Origin: Marsupella aquatica
Lineage: Eukaryota; Marchantiophyta
Assembly (NCBI GenBank): GCA_973895155.1
Contig: OZ316893.1
Coordinates: 24,614,001-24,678,000, forward strand
Length of the DNA stretch: 64,000 nt
Direction: 5' to 3'
The translations under genes were made by a program, and so were the position numbers. The notes beneath the pieces are model-generated. The model saw nothing but the letters and a program-made list of their open reading frames with translations. It was not told where the DNA came from and made no database searches. This document shows positions 35,241 through 45,198 of the stretch, one piece after another (the stretch's first letter is position 1; each line of letters starts with the position of its first letter).

Positions 35241-35673
35241 TGTAACAGGCTGGGAGCTCTGCAGTCATGGACAGCAGTGAACAAGGATGCCTAATGGTGG
35301 TATTTGTGTTCCATATATCCCTGACTGTATCTGCCAAAAGAGTTAACATAACGTGTACTAAATTCTCACAAACCCTAAACCACCCCAAAAGAAAAAAACA
35401 GGTTCGCAAGTAGTGTACCTATTGTCAAGTGAATGACACAAAATTCCTAAATGTTGGAGGGTGTCACCACCTCCTCCGCTGTCCTCAAATGTACCGCCTC
35501 TGCATGTACGTTTACAGTGACACCCCCAGGCAGCAGGAAACAACAATCCGCCAACAGTAAAATAAGCCCAACTGCCACCAACCATAACAAGGTACATTAG
35601 TTCAAAGATCACATTTATTTCAATGATCTGATTTATACAAAAAAACTTGTGTCCAAACTGATGCTACTACTCC
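35241..35673 (-). other. Spacer between BRCT gene and transposase gene
   Basis: Likely 3' UTR of the BRCT gene plus 5' leader of the transposase. No convincing coding region. Confidence 0.4.
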
Positions 35674-35847
35674 TCACTCTGATTCAGAATCGCTAATGAC
35701 CCATTCCTCACTTGTTGTCTCATAGTCCTCTCTGTAAGGATCCTGACCCTTCCGTGGCCAGGCCTCAAAAAGATCATAGTCCATTGGGTTTTGACGCTTC
35801 CCAGCTGCTACTGATTCCACAAGCCAAGCATATGAAACCACAAACAC
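35674..35847 (-). pseudogene. 3' part of BRCT exon, severed by the gypsy insertion
   Basis: Begins exactly at the target duplication next to the LTR and reads VFVVSYAWLVESVAAGKR, then QNPMDYDLF and an acidic tail ending SDSESE with TGA at 35674-35676. The sequence SYAWLVESVAAGK is the last helix of a BRCT domain (hxxxWhxxSh). It continues in frame, across 12.5 kb of retrotransposon, from the exon part at 48387-49101. Confidence 0.85.
35843..35847. repeat. Target-site duplication AACAC, left copy
   Basis: AACAC immediately before the left LTR (35843-35847) and immediately after the right LTR (48387-48391). Confidence 0.95.
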
Positions 35848-38800
35848 TGTCAAACACTTGCCAAGGAGCTTAAGCGGCTTTTCTCCCCAAAAGACTACCT
35901 AATACCTGCTCCATGTCATACCAGGGTCACAAAGGATTGACAAAACTTCTGAAGTGTGCTTACAATGTCCAATCACTCCATACATAAGTAGTTTCAACTC
36001 TCCACTTCTAGAGAGGTAGTCCCCTTGACTACTTTTGTACTCACCCCTTCCCCTCTCCTCTACTCCAAGGATCAGCAAGGGGGATCTCCGCTCCAAGCTG
36101 TCACCTTAGAGTAGATTCTCACACAAACACCCAAGAACCCAAAGTACTTTCCTCTTCAAGCTTAAGTCTCCTCAAGACCCTCAAAGTAGTGTTACCCCTC
36201 AACCTTGCCCCCCTGGCCTTGGTTTGGGTCCACACATCCCCTTTGAGCCCTAGAGAAGGCTCCTCTATCTAAGGACTCTTCCTCTTGTTCTTACTTCTTG
36301 TTAACACCACACACCAAGCAAAGTACTTTCCACCCTCAAGCTATAATCCTCTCTAAGTCTCAAAGTAATGCTATACCTTAACCTTGCCTCCTTGGCCTTG
36401 GTTTTGTACTAGCACATCCCCTTCAAGCTTAGACCAAGATTATACCATAGCATGGACTCTTCTCTTGCTCTCATATACTTCAAATGCACTCACACTTAAT
36501 GGTCACAATGAAGATTGGTAAGTCTCCTTTTATTGCATCACCTTTACAACAAAAGTTCACTACACATTCTCCACACTAAGCATGGACCACCTCTCCTTTC
36601 TCAAGCTTAGCCCTACCTTGGCAAGGTAGAGATTTCACTTAAGAGATGAGACTCCCGGTCCCTAACAAATGAAAACTTCCTCCTTATATACTATCTCCTT
36701 CCACATCACACCAAGCTTGACCTGGGGTCCAACTATACCTCCCCCAAGTCCTCCTAACACACAAAGTCCAACTCTATAGTTCATAGCCCACCCTACTACT
36801 TGCTATTTTGCCTCCTTCCAAGCCCTGGAATATGCCACACATGAGTGGTATGCTTTGACTTCCAAACCTACTCCCACTTATGGTCCTCCTCACCAGCTTA
36901 CCAACCCACTTGAAAGCTCGCAAAAAGAGTGAGTGAGTCTCAAGTTGTGCCTAGTCAAAGTTGGCCTTATTTTACTTGTAACCCCTTTACTACCCTAAGT
37001 AAACTACCCCCTATATTTACTTTTCTTAACTTGATGGCCTTACACCTTTGGCCAAAGGTAAGTACCCTTCTCTAGAGCCTAACTCAAGTGGTATGGGTGC
37101 AAGAAAGGTCAGCCCCTAAATCTGGTATTCATTCCCCTATGCCGACTTTGGTTTGCAAGTTGTCGGGACTCCCTCGTGGCCTCGGTTAAAAATATATTTG
37201 AGTGATTACTTTTCTGGGGTTCCACCTTCACCAGGGGGTGCCTTATCTTCCCCTAACTCAGCACAAAAAAATTTGGGCCCCAACGGATACCTCTAGCCAA
37301 AGTTATGCCCATTCTCCCAAGGCCTGTTTTTGGTGTAAAGCGGGTGTAAGCGGCGGCCCGATTACACTTACCTTATATGCCCCTTATGGGGATTCCACGT
37401 GTCATGAGGGGAGAGCACTCTCATTATACTCATGTTTCTTATGAAGAAATTGTAAGGACAGCAATGTTTGCAGCCATTTCTCTCTCGTGAATTCAATCTA
37501 AAACCACAGCATTCTCTATTGGATTCTTTCTTGTGCAGCAGTCCAGCTGATCAGCCGCCAGCCCCTCAATTTCACAGCCACCATAGCTCACAGCCAGCCT
37601 AGTCAATTTCGCAGCTAGCCCACCTCTTCAATTTTGCCGCTAGCAACACAGTCAATTTCGCAGCTAGCAGCACAGTCAATTTCGCAGCTAGCAGCACAGT
37701 CACATCAGCGCATTTACAGCACAACAACAGCAGATTTGAAGCACAGCAGCAGCAACCATAGCTTGATTCCTTCTCAGTCAAGCAGGTCTCTCTTCTCAAT
37801 TTCGTAGCTGCCCACCTTTGCAATTTCGCAGCTAGCAGCAGCATCATTCAATTCAGCAGCATCAAGGCAGCAGCCAGCCAATTCTCATGAGCATCTCGTG
37901 CCTGATTAGTAGGAGCACCTCTAATCTAGTGTGCAGCTGTCATAGCAGCAAGCAGCCTTCCCAATTCAAAGCCAGCAGCGATCCTAATTTGCAGCCATAG
38001 CTCTTTTCCTTCTCAGCAGCCATAGCTTCTTCAATCAGCAACAGCCCTTGCTTCTTCAATCAGCAGCAGCCATTTCAATTCAGCCGCCCTTCCTTCAATT
38101 CAGCCGCCCTTGTGCTCAATTGATTCCTCAAGTAATCATGCAGCACCTTTGGACAGCCTCCCGGTGCTTGACGTCCTCACCAGCCTCGTGCTTGCTCCTC
38201 CTTGCCTCGTGCTCGCTCCTCCTTGCCTCGTGCTCGCCGCGTGATCGTCGCCCACGCGGTTTACACTTAGAAAAAAATACATTTTTTTTTTGGAAAAACA
38301 GCATTTTGGGGCGATTTTGGACCCCCCTCCAAAACTCACACATAAGTCCAAAAGGACTTCTGAGTAGCTCCACTGATTCTATGGACATAGGACTATGTCC
38401 GGGTTTACTAAGATATAAACAAAACCCTATAACAACTTTTCTAAAATTAGGCAAAGAGGGTCAAGTCTTTATGTCTTCCAAAATTCTTCTCAACTTTGAG
38501 ATGCTCCCAAAAAGTAACCAAGTGTGACAAAGTTGTCCCACAAGTTTCTAGGGATAGAGGGGACCATACTTAACCCACTTCCAAACTTGGAACCCCTACA
38601 TTTACCCATCAGCTATTTTTCCCGGGACCCGCTATTTGGTAACTTTGATTTTTGCCAAAATACTTATAACTCCTAGGTTAAGACCCCACTTGACTTCATA
38701 CTTTTTCAGGGTTCCCTAGGGACCTCCCAGCACCCATGGGAGAAATATCAGCCAAAAATAAGATGTCCGGTGTCGGGTCATTTTTCGGTCCCGACTTAGT

Positions 38801-39035
38801 CGCCTATTATAACTAAGGACGGACTAGTTTCCTGCCCCTCCTATAGTAACTTGCTTACCCCTAGATAACTTTGCATAACTAAATTCCCTCTTACCTCTAC
38901 TAAGCTTCCCTTCTTACTTAAGTGCCCTAAACCTAGCTACTCTGATAGCACTAAAACTTTTTCCCTAACTATTTCCTCTTCTAAACGAAAGAATGTCATG
39001 TTTCTCTACACTAGCTGACACTGAGCCATCCCACA
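35848..39035 (-). repeat. 3' LTR of the gypsy element (left copy)
   Basis: TGTCAAACACTTGCC...CCATCCCACA on the plus strand; 3,188 bp, which is long for a plant gypsy LTR. Contains a 24-bp minisatellite at 37601-37700 and a (CCTTGCCTCGTGCTCGCT)-type short repeat at about 38185-38235. Small open frames inside are identical in both LTRs and have no domain. Confidence 0.95.
37601..37700. repeat. 24-bp minisatellite inside the LTR
   Basis: GTCAATTTCGCAGCTAGCAG-CACA repeated about three to four times with one diverged unit. The same array is present in the other LTR at about 46952-47051. Confidence 0.85.
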
Positions 39036-39036
39036 T

Positions 39037-39048
39037 AGCCCCCTACTT
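39037..39048 (-). other. Polypurine tract of the gypsy element
   Basis: AGTAGGGGGCTA on the minus strand directly before the 3' LTR; the expected start site for plus-strand DNA synthesis. Confidence 0.75.
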
Positions 39049-39075
39049 AAGTGTGCAGCGTCCCCGCAAACACAC

Positions 39076-42000
39076 TTATTCCTGATTAAAGTACCTTTTC
39101 AACCTATCATGATGCACTCTAGTAGGGAACACCTCTCCTTCAAGAGTAGCAAGCTGAATTGACCCATTAGCATAAACCTGGTGAACAACATAAGGACCCA
39201 ACCACCGAGTATGCAACTTGCCTGGAAAATGAGCATACCTACTGTCATAGAGTAATACCAGTTGTCCAACAAGTAAAGAAGTTGGCTTCTTCAACTTCTT
39301 GTCATGATGTTGCTTCACTTGAGCTTGCTTCTTCTTCACTTGCTTGCTTGCCTCTTCCCGGATTTCCTCCAACTCCTCCAGCTGGTAAGCTCTCTCCATT
39401 AAACTCTGGTCAGCCTCCATTCTCTCCTCCACACTTACCCTCAAAGTAGGCACTTCAAACTCAACAGGTACAAGGGAGTGTTGTCCAAATACTAGGTAGA
39501 AAGGACTATGGCCGGTTGTGGTCTTGAAAGCAAGGTTGTAGGAGTACACAGCTGAGTATAATTTGTCATCCCAATCAGTCTTGTGTGCCGCCACGGTTTT
39601 GTTCAAGATCTTGCCAATGATGCCATTAGCTCTCTCCGTTAATCCATTGGCCTTGGGGTGATAGGGGGTGGTCTTCCTATGCTTAATCAAGTAATGGTTA
39701 GTGAGCTCCTCCACAACTTCATTCAAGAAGTGAGTCCCCCTATCACTAACCAGCTCTAGAGGTGGCCCAAATCTGGTAAAAATCTGTTGATACATGAACC
39801 TTGCTACTGTGAGAGCATTATCCTTGCTGGTTGGTCTTGCCTCTACCCACTTAGTAGCATAATCAGTTGCAAGAAGGATGTATCGATTCCTTCTAGACCT
39901 GGTCACAGGAGTGATGGGACCTATGAAATCTATACCCCACTTCTCAAAAGGTGCAAGAGGTAAGATGGTGGTAAGAGGGTGATGCCTTGAGTGAGCTGGC
40001 TTACCTGTCCTTTGGCAAGGGTCACATCCCCTCACAAAAAGACTTACATCCTTATGAAGTGTTGGCCACCAATACCCTGCATCAAGAATTTTCCTTGCTG
40101 TTGTTGCACTTGCATAATGGCCACCAGCCTCCTCCTCATGCATAGCTCTCATCACAATGGAGATTTCCTTCTTCTCCAAACACCTCCTTAGTCTCCCATC
40201 AACTCCTTCCTTGTGAAGGACACCCTTCACCAATAAGTAAGGTCTGATTTTTCTCAGGAAAACAGCAGCCTCCTCTTGGTTCAAATCTCTTGGTAGCCGG
40301 GTTGTGAGAAGAAATTGGATGATATCCAAATACCATGTATCTCCTCCACTTCCCACATGAAAGAGGTCTTCATCTGGAAACTGATCATCCACCTCCTTCA
40401 AGTCCTCTTCTCCTTCAATCCTTGAGAAGAAGTCTGCATTCCCATGCTTCTTACCAGGCCTGACCCTCACCTCATAATCAAACTCTTGGAGCAACAAGAT
40501 CCACCTTGCCACTCTACCAGTTACATCAGGTTTATTCACCATATACTTGAGAGCATTGTGATCAGTATGAAAGACCACCTTATAGCCCAACAAGTAGTGC
40601 CTAAACTTCTTACAAGAGTAGATGATTCCTAGAGCTTCTCTATCGGTTGGTGAGTAATTCTTTTCAGCTGGTGCCAATAGTCTACTTGCAAAGTAGATAG
40701 GGTGATCCCTATTCTGGTCATCAAGTTGACTAAGCACCACACCAATACAAAAGCCAGACACATCCACATACACATGAAATTCTCTACTCCAATCTGGTGC
40801 TATCAAGATAGGGGCTTCAACCAACCTGTTCTTCAACTCCTGAAAACTTGCTAGCCTCTCAACTGAGGGTTCAACCTCAGCCCCCTTCTTAAGCATGCTG
40901 GTTAGGGGTAAAGCTACTTTAGCAAAGTCCTTAATGAACCTTCTATAGTAGTTTAAACATCCCAAGAATCCCCTCAACTCTGTCACTGAAGTTGGAAACT
41001 TGACAGCCATCCAAACAGCAACCTTCTCTTGGTCCACTTCTATGCCCTTCTTGGATACCTTGTGGCCAAGTAGTATCCCTTCTTCCACACCAAAGAAGCA
41101 CTTCCCTGGGTGAAGCTTCAAACCAACTTCCCTACATCTTTGGAAGGTCATCCTCAAATGTTCAACATGGTCCTTCCCCCTTCCAAAAACAGCAAAGTCA
41201 TCTATGAATACTTCCAAGAACTTTCTCAAGTAGTCATGAAAGATATTCATCATCAACCTTTGGAACATACCAGGGGCATTACAAAGACCAAAAGGCATCC
41301 TCCGAAAGGCATAAATCCCCCACTCAGTAGTAAAGGCTGTCTTCAACTGGTCCTCCTTCCTTATCCAAATCTGGTTGTAACCTGAGTACCCATCTAGGAA
41401 GCTATACACTTCCCAACCAGCTACTAAATCAAGTACCATATCAGTAAATGGAATGGGATAGTGGTCCTTCTTAGTGGCCTCATTGAGTTTCCTAAAGTCT
41501 TGGCAAACTCGGATCTTAGGCTTACCATCCAAGCCTGGTTTCTTTGGTACTATGACAATTGGAGAAACCCACTCACTATTCAACACAGGATAGATGAAAC
41601 CTGCTTCCAGCAATTTGTCTATCTCTTCCTTCACCATCAAGGAGTACTTGGGATTCATCCGATATTGCCTTTGTCTCACAGGTGAAGCTCCTAGCATCAA
41701 GTCGATTCTATGCTCACCAAGTTCAGGGTTTACACCAGTAAGATCCAAGTGACTCCAAGCAAACACATCCACATATTCACCTAGCAAATCTTGGATAGTT
41801 TTCTCTTCACCTGATCCCAGGGCATTTCCCAAGTTGAAGGTCTTGTCTTGCTGGACAGAGATGGTTCTGTACTGCTCAGCTCGAATCACCTCCATCTTGT
41901 TCCTCATTGTGGAGTCAAAAGTGCCCTCAAGTTGTGCCAACCTCATGCCTCCATAGACGGGTGCATTTTCAGCACTTAACTCCTCCTTCTCCTTGCTTGA

Positions 42001-45000
42001 ATGCTGGTCTTCCTGAGTCTCATCCTCCTCTGAGTTTGCAGCCTTCAATTGGTCCTCTAGCTCCTTTATCTTGAGCTTTAACAAGGCTAAGTGCTTAGCC
42101 TTTAACCTCTGGTCATTACTCCTTGTCTTGATCTCAACTTGGGCAGCACCCTTGCTGGTCTGATCAACCTCCTGAGCCATTGTGATAGTGTCTTCTTGGT
42201 TGCTCTCCTTGGCTGAGGTCTCAGCCTGCTTCACCTCCTCGAGACTGGTCACTTCACTGAGACTGGGCAGAGGTGAATGGCTGGTAAGAGCCTCCTGCTC
42301 TTGCTCCTCTCCAAACACTTCTTCTTCAGTCCATTGGCTCACCATGTTCAACATGTATACCTCATCCTCATCAGATTCAGATTTGGTACTCAACTCATCG
42401 GAAAGTTCAGAATCATATTCATCCAACTCATCAGTAGTCTCTCCTTGATGCTTGTCATGACCCCATGAAACTGAAGTGGCTGGTTTGCCAAACCTAAACT
42501 CCTTCTTGCCCCAATCAGACACTACTTTGGCTCCATATAGCCAAGGCCTCCCAATCAAGATTGGGTAAGTAGATGGCCTTGCTGGTCTCATCACCAAGTA
42601 ATTCAACAAGAACTCCTGCCCCCCAATGAGAGTAGGTACTTGAGTAAGTGTCCCCACCGGTAGCACTCTTGCTCCATTTGCTAGCCTCATTGTCCTTGCT
42701 GTTGGCTGAAGTTTCTTGAAACCTAGTTGTTGGGCAGTAGCCTCAATCATGATATTCACACCTGAGCCTCCATCAACTGGTACATACGAGAGTACACACC
42801 CATTTACTTGAACATCAATCTCAGGTGCTCCAAGGTCTTCACAAACCATCATCACATCAGCTGGGGTACCAACCTTTGGAAGCTTCCTTCTTCTCCTTCC
42901 TACCAACATCTCCTTCAGTTGCCTCCTATACAAAGGGTTGTCTTTGATCAGCTGCCCCACTGTAGCAGTAACCAAACAATCTTTCACATCCTTCTTGATG
43001 TCATAAGAGGGTACCTTGCTGGTCTCTTTCTTCTCTTCCACCTCAGCTTTTTCCTTCAAAGCTTTAGCAACCTTCAGGTCTTTGTTGATGGCCTCTTGAT
43101 GCTCCTTAGCCTCCATCTCCTCTAGTTGCCTCTTGACTTCCTCATTCACCTTGGGATAGAAGAGCTTCGGATGGTCTCTCTTGTAGTCACTATCTTCAGC
43201 TGGTGGGACTTGAACTTCTGCTCCAACTTCAACTTCGATTGGTGACTCCGTTGAGTGCTCCTTTCTCTCCTTCCTCTTCTTCCTCTCTTCCACTCTTTCC
43301 TTCTTTCTTGTGGACCTGGTAGACACCTTGTAACACACAGCTTCCTCCTCAGGTGTCTCCATTCCTGGTAGATCTGGCTGGTTCTCCCCACCAGCAACTT
43401 GTGTCACTCCATCTTTGGCCTCCTCTTGCCACTCCATACTCAAGAAGTTCACTGTGGCTTCACCGGGAGCCTTGGCAACCGCTGGTGGTGGTGCTTCTAT
43501 CCTTCCTATCATCATCTTGGCAGCAGATCCAATAGGACAGTTGGCTGTGGTATGACCCTCCCTTTTGCACACAGCACAAAGAGGATAGGGAGCTCCTTGT
43601 CCCTGCCTCCTTGGTTCGGGGCAACTGTTGGAATAGTGCCCTGGTTTTTGACAGTTCCAGCAGATCACCACGGTAGTTCTTGCCACTCCCCCAGGTCCTT
43701 GAGGTCCCATTTGATCCACCATCCTTGGTTGAAGACCAGGCATCAGTTGAGGTGCCATGGGTGGAGCTGGTCTTCCTTGCAAAGTTCTTGGGCCTCCTGA
43801 AATCTGGTACACCATCTCCGGGGCTTCTTCATAGAAGTAGTCCACCACTTCACTTGCTTGATAAACATCGTTGGACTCTTCATTGACATACTGAACTTGA
43901 TTCCTCCAACCTTGACACTCTTGAGGTGTATGGCCAAAACTCTTGCACTTGACACACCATACATGGGCTCTATTCACCGGCACTTTTCTCCTATCAGGTT
44001 GCACACCAGCAAAGTGAACTGATAGGGCCTTGAGTTGGTTGGTGATCTCACTCATCTTGTTATCCATCACCTTCTTCTCCTTGGTTGCTGGTGTAGAACC
44101 TTCCACCAAGTTGAAGGTTGCAGATTTGTGGTGCTTACCACCTGGCTTCTTCTTGCTGGCTCTCCTCTTCTGGTCGCTTTTTCTCTTTGCCTTCTTCTTC
44201 TTCTTCTTCTTCTTCTTCTCGGAGTCCTCCTCAGAATCAGATTCTGAATCAGAACTGGAACTACTCTCCTCAGATTCCGACTCAGAAGTATCCTCAACTG
44301 AACTACTTGATTCACTTGAGCTAGAAGAAGAATCACTATAAGCAAATCGCTTCTTCTTTCTCCTACTCTTGGAACTAGAGATCTCAGCACTCCTATAAGA
44401 CTGAGCCGCCTCAATGGCCTCATCCAACGTATTAGGGTGAGATTGCCTTACTGAGACACCCATCTTCTTGGGTAGGCTTGCCACAAACCAAGCCAACAAC
44501 ATGGAGTCTACTGGTCTGGGGTCAAGCTTGGTAGCTAACCTTTGAAACCTTTGCAGAAACCTCCTTACTGACTCCTTGGATCCCATTCTGATCTCTCCCA
44601 TCTTGATCAGAGCTTCCGATTCTTCTCCCACCTTCCTAAACTCCTGCAAGAATGCTAGCTTGAAGGCATCCCAATCATTCTTGATGGCATTTGATAGGCT
44701 ATTGAACCAAGGTCTTGCTTCTCCTCTCAAGACCCCCGCCAAAGTGGTCAACTTAATATCAAACTCTCCATTGGCTTGGGCTGTCCCAATGAAGTCCTCC
44801 AACCAAGCATCAGGATCCTCCTTGGGCTTGCCATGGAATGTCTTGTACTGAAATCTTGCTCTTTGAGTCACCACCATGGCTGCTTCTTGATCTTCACTTG
44901 TGTTGGTAGTGGAAGAAGATGTATCACTCCACCCTACACCAGGTTCCGCTTCAGCTTGCAAATGAATGTCCACCCAATCTGGTTGCTCCAACTGGTCACC

Positions 45001-45144
45001 AAAGTTGAAACTAAGAGAGGCTTCTTTTAGTGCTTGACTCCTTGTAGTGGGCATGCCACTCACAATCACCTTCTTATCTCCCTTCTTCTCTTGAACAGCA
45101 AACCTGCAAACACACCTCCAAGTCTTGTGGCTCCACTCCAACAA
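39076..45144 (-). CDS. Ty3/gypsy Gag-Pol polyprotein, 2,022 aa, intact
   Basis: A single uninterrupted frame. The gag capsid-like region is at about 90-255 (WLEDF, RGEARPWFNSL, EFRKVGEE), followed by a Ser/Asp/Glu tract (271-308) and a run of lysines (310-318). Three CCHC zinc knuckles: C397-C400-H405-C410, C495-C498-H503-C508 and C523-C526-H531-C536. An aspartic protease-like site is at about 789-798 (VPVDGGSGVN, with DGG where DSG is usual). Reverse transcriptase spans about 1170-1370 with FIDD at 1313-1316. RNase H is at about 1455-1570. Integrase has an HHCC zinc region (about 1669-1709) and catalytic D1739, D1801 and E1837, spaced as D,D35E. No chromodomain is evident at the C-terminus. 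The order PR-RT-RH-IN is typical of Ty3/gypsy. The true start may be M31 (MPTTRSQ), since the first 30 residues are atypical. The unbroken frame and matched LTRs suggest an active or recently active copy. Confidence 0.95.
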   Translation of the reverse strand: MLEWSHKTWRCVCRFAVQEKKGDKKVIVSGMPTTRSQALKEASLSFNFGDQLEQPDWVDIHLQAEAEPGVGWSDTSSSTTNTSEDQEAAMVVTQRARFQYKTFHGKPKEDPDAWLEDFIGTAQANGEFDIKLTTLAGVLRGEARPWFNSLSNAIKNDWDAFKLAFLQEFRKVGEESEALIKMGEIRMGSKESVRRFLQRFQRLATKLDPRPVDSMLLAWFVASLPKKMGVSVRQSHPNTLDEAIEAAQSYRSAEISSSKSRRKKKRFAYSDSSSSSSESSSSVEDTSESESEESSSSSDSESDSEEDSEKKKKKKKKKAKRKSDQKRRASKKKPGGKHHKSATFNLVEGSTPATKEKKVMDNKMSEITNQLKALSVHFAGVQPDRRKVPVNRAHVWCVKCKSFGHTPQECQGWRNQVQYVNEESNDVYQASEVVDYFYEEAPEMVYQISGGPRTLQGRPAPPMAPQLMPGLQPRMVDQMGPQGPGGVARTTVVICWNCQKPGHYSNSCPEPRRQGQGAPYPLCAVCKREGHTTANCPIGSAAKMMIGRIEAPPPAVAKAPGEATVNFLSMEWQEEAKDGVTQVAGGENQPDLPGMETPEEEAVCYKVSTRSTRKKERVEERKKRKERKEHSTESPIEVEVGAEVQVPPAEDSDYKRDHPKLFYPKVNEEVKRQLEEMEAKEHQEAINKDLKVAKALKEKAEVEEKKETSKVPSYDIKKDVKDCLVTATVGQLIKDNPLYRRQLKEMLVGRRRRKLPKVGTPADVMMVCEDLGAPEIDVQVNGCVLSYVPVDGGSGVNIMIEATAQQLGFKKLQPTARTMRLANGARVLPVGTLTQVPTLIGGQEFLLNYLVMRPARPSTYPILIGRPWLYGAKVVSDWGKKEFRFGKPATSVSWGHDKHQGETTDELDEYDSELSDELSTKSESDEDEVYMLNMVSQWTEEEVFGEEQEQEALTSHSPLPSLSEVTSLEEVKQAETSAKESNQEDTITMAQEVDQTSKGAAQVEIKTRSNDQRLKAKHLALLKLKIKELEDQLKAANSEEDETQEDQHSSKEKEELSAENAPVYGGMRLAQLEGTFDSTMRNKMEVIRAEQYRTISVQQDKTFNLGNALGSGEEKTIQDLLGEYVDVFAWSHLDLTGVNPELGEHRIDLMLGASPVRQRQYRMNPKYSLMVKEEIDKLLEAGFIYPVLNSEWVSPIVIVPKKPGLDGKPKIRVCQDFRKLNEATKKDHYPIPFTDMVLDLVAGWEVYSFLDGYSGYNQIWIRKEDQLKTAFTTEWGIYAFRRMPFGLCNAPGMFQRLMMNIFHDYLRKFLEVFIDDFAVFGRGKDHVEHLRMTFQRCREVGLKLHPGKCFFGVEEGILLGHKVSKKGIEVDQEKVAVWMAVKFPTSVTELRGFLGCLNYYRRFIKDFAKVALPLTSMLKKGAEVEPSVERLASFQELKNRLVEAPILIAPDWSREFHVYVDVSGFCIGVVLSQLDDQNRDHPIYFASRLLAPAEKNYSPTDREALGIIYSCKKFRHYLLGYKVVFHTDHNALKYMVNKPDVTGRVARWILLLQEFDYEVRVRPGKKHGNADFFSRIEGEEDLKEVDDQFPDEDLFHVGSGGDTWYLDIIQFLLTTRLPRDLNQEEAAVFLRKIRPYLLVKGVLHKEGVDGRLRRCLEKKEISIVMRAMHEEEAGGHYASATTARKILDAGYWWPTLHKDVSLFVRGCDPCQRTGKPAHSRHHPLTTILPLAPFEKWGIDFIGPITPVTRSRRNRYILLATDYATKWVEARPTSKDNALTVARFMYQQIFTRFGPPLELVSDRGTHFLNEVVEELTNHYLIKHRKTTPYHPKANGLTERANGIIGKILNKTVAAHKTDWDDKLYSAVYSYNLAFKTTTGHSPFYLVFGQHSLVPVEFEVPTLRVSVEERMEADQSLMERAYQLEELEEIREEASKQVKKKQAQVKQHHDKKLKKPTSLLVGQLVLLYDSRYAHFPGKLHTRWLGPYVVHQVYANGSIQLATLEGEVFPTRVHHDRLKRYFNQE

Positions 45145-45160
45145 AAACTGTAAAGAGTTG

Positions 45161-45178
45161 TCCCCGGCAGCGGCGCCA
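45161..45178 (-). other. Primer-binding site of the gypsy element
   Basis: TGGCGCCGCTGCCGGGGA on the minus strand, about 20 bases inside the 5' LTR end; the usual plant gypsy primer-site class. Confidence 0.85.
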
Positions 45179-45198
45179 AAAACAAGGGTGGGACTCTA

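Noticed and set aside
35848-39035. LTR open frames of 65-159 codons as extra genes
   Set aside because: They are identical in both LTRs, lie in repeats or low-complexity stretches, and have no recognisable domain.
39076-45144. Plus-strand open frames opposite the gypsy polyprotein
   Set aside because: Shadows of a long high-quality minus-strand coding region.
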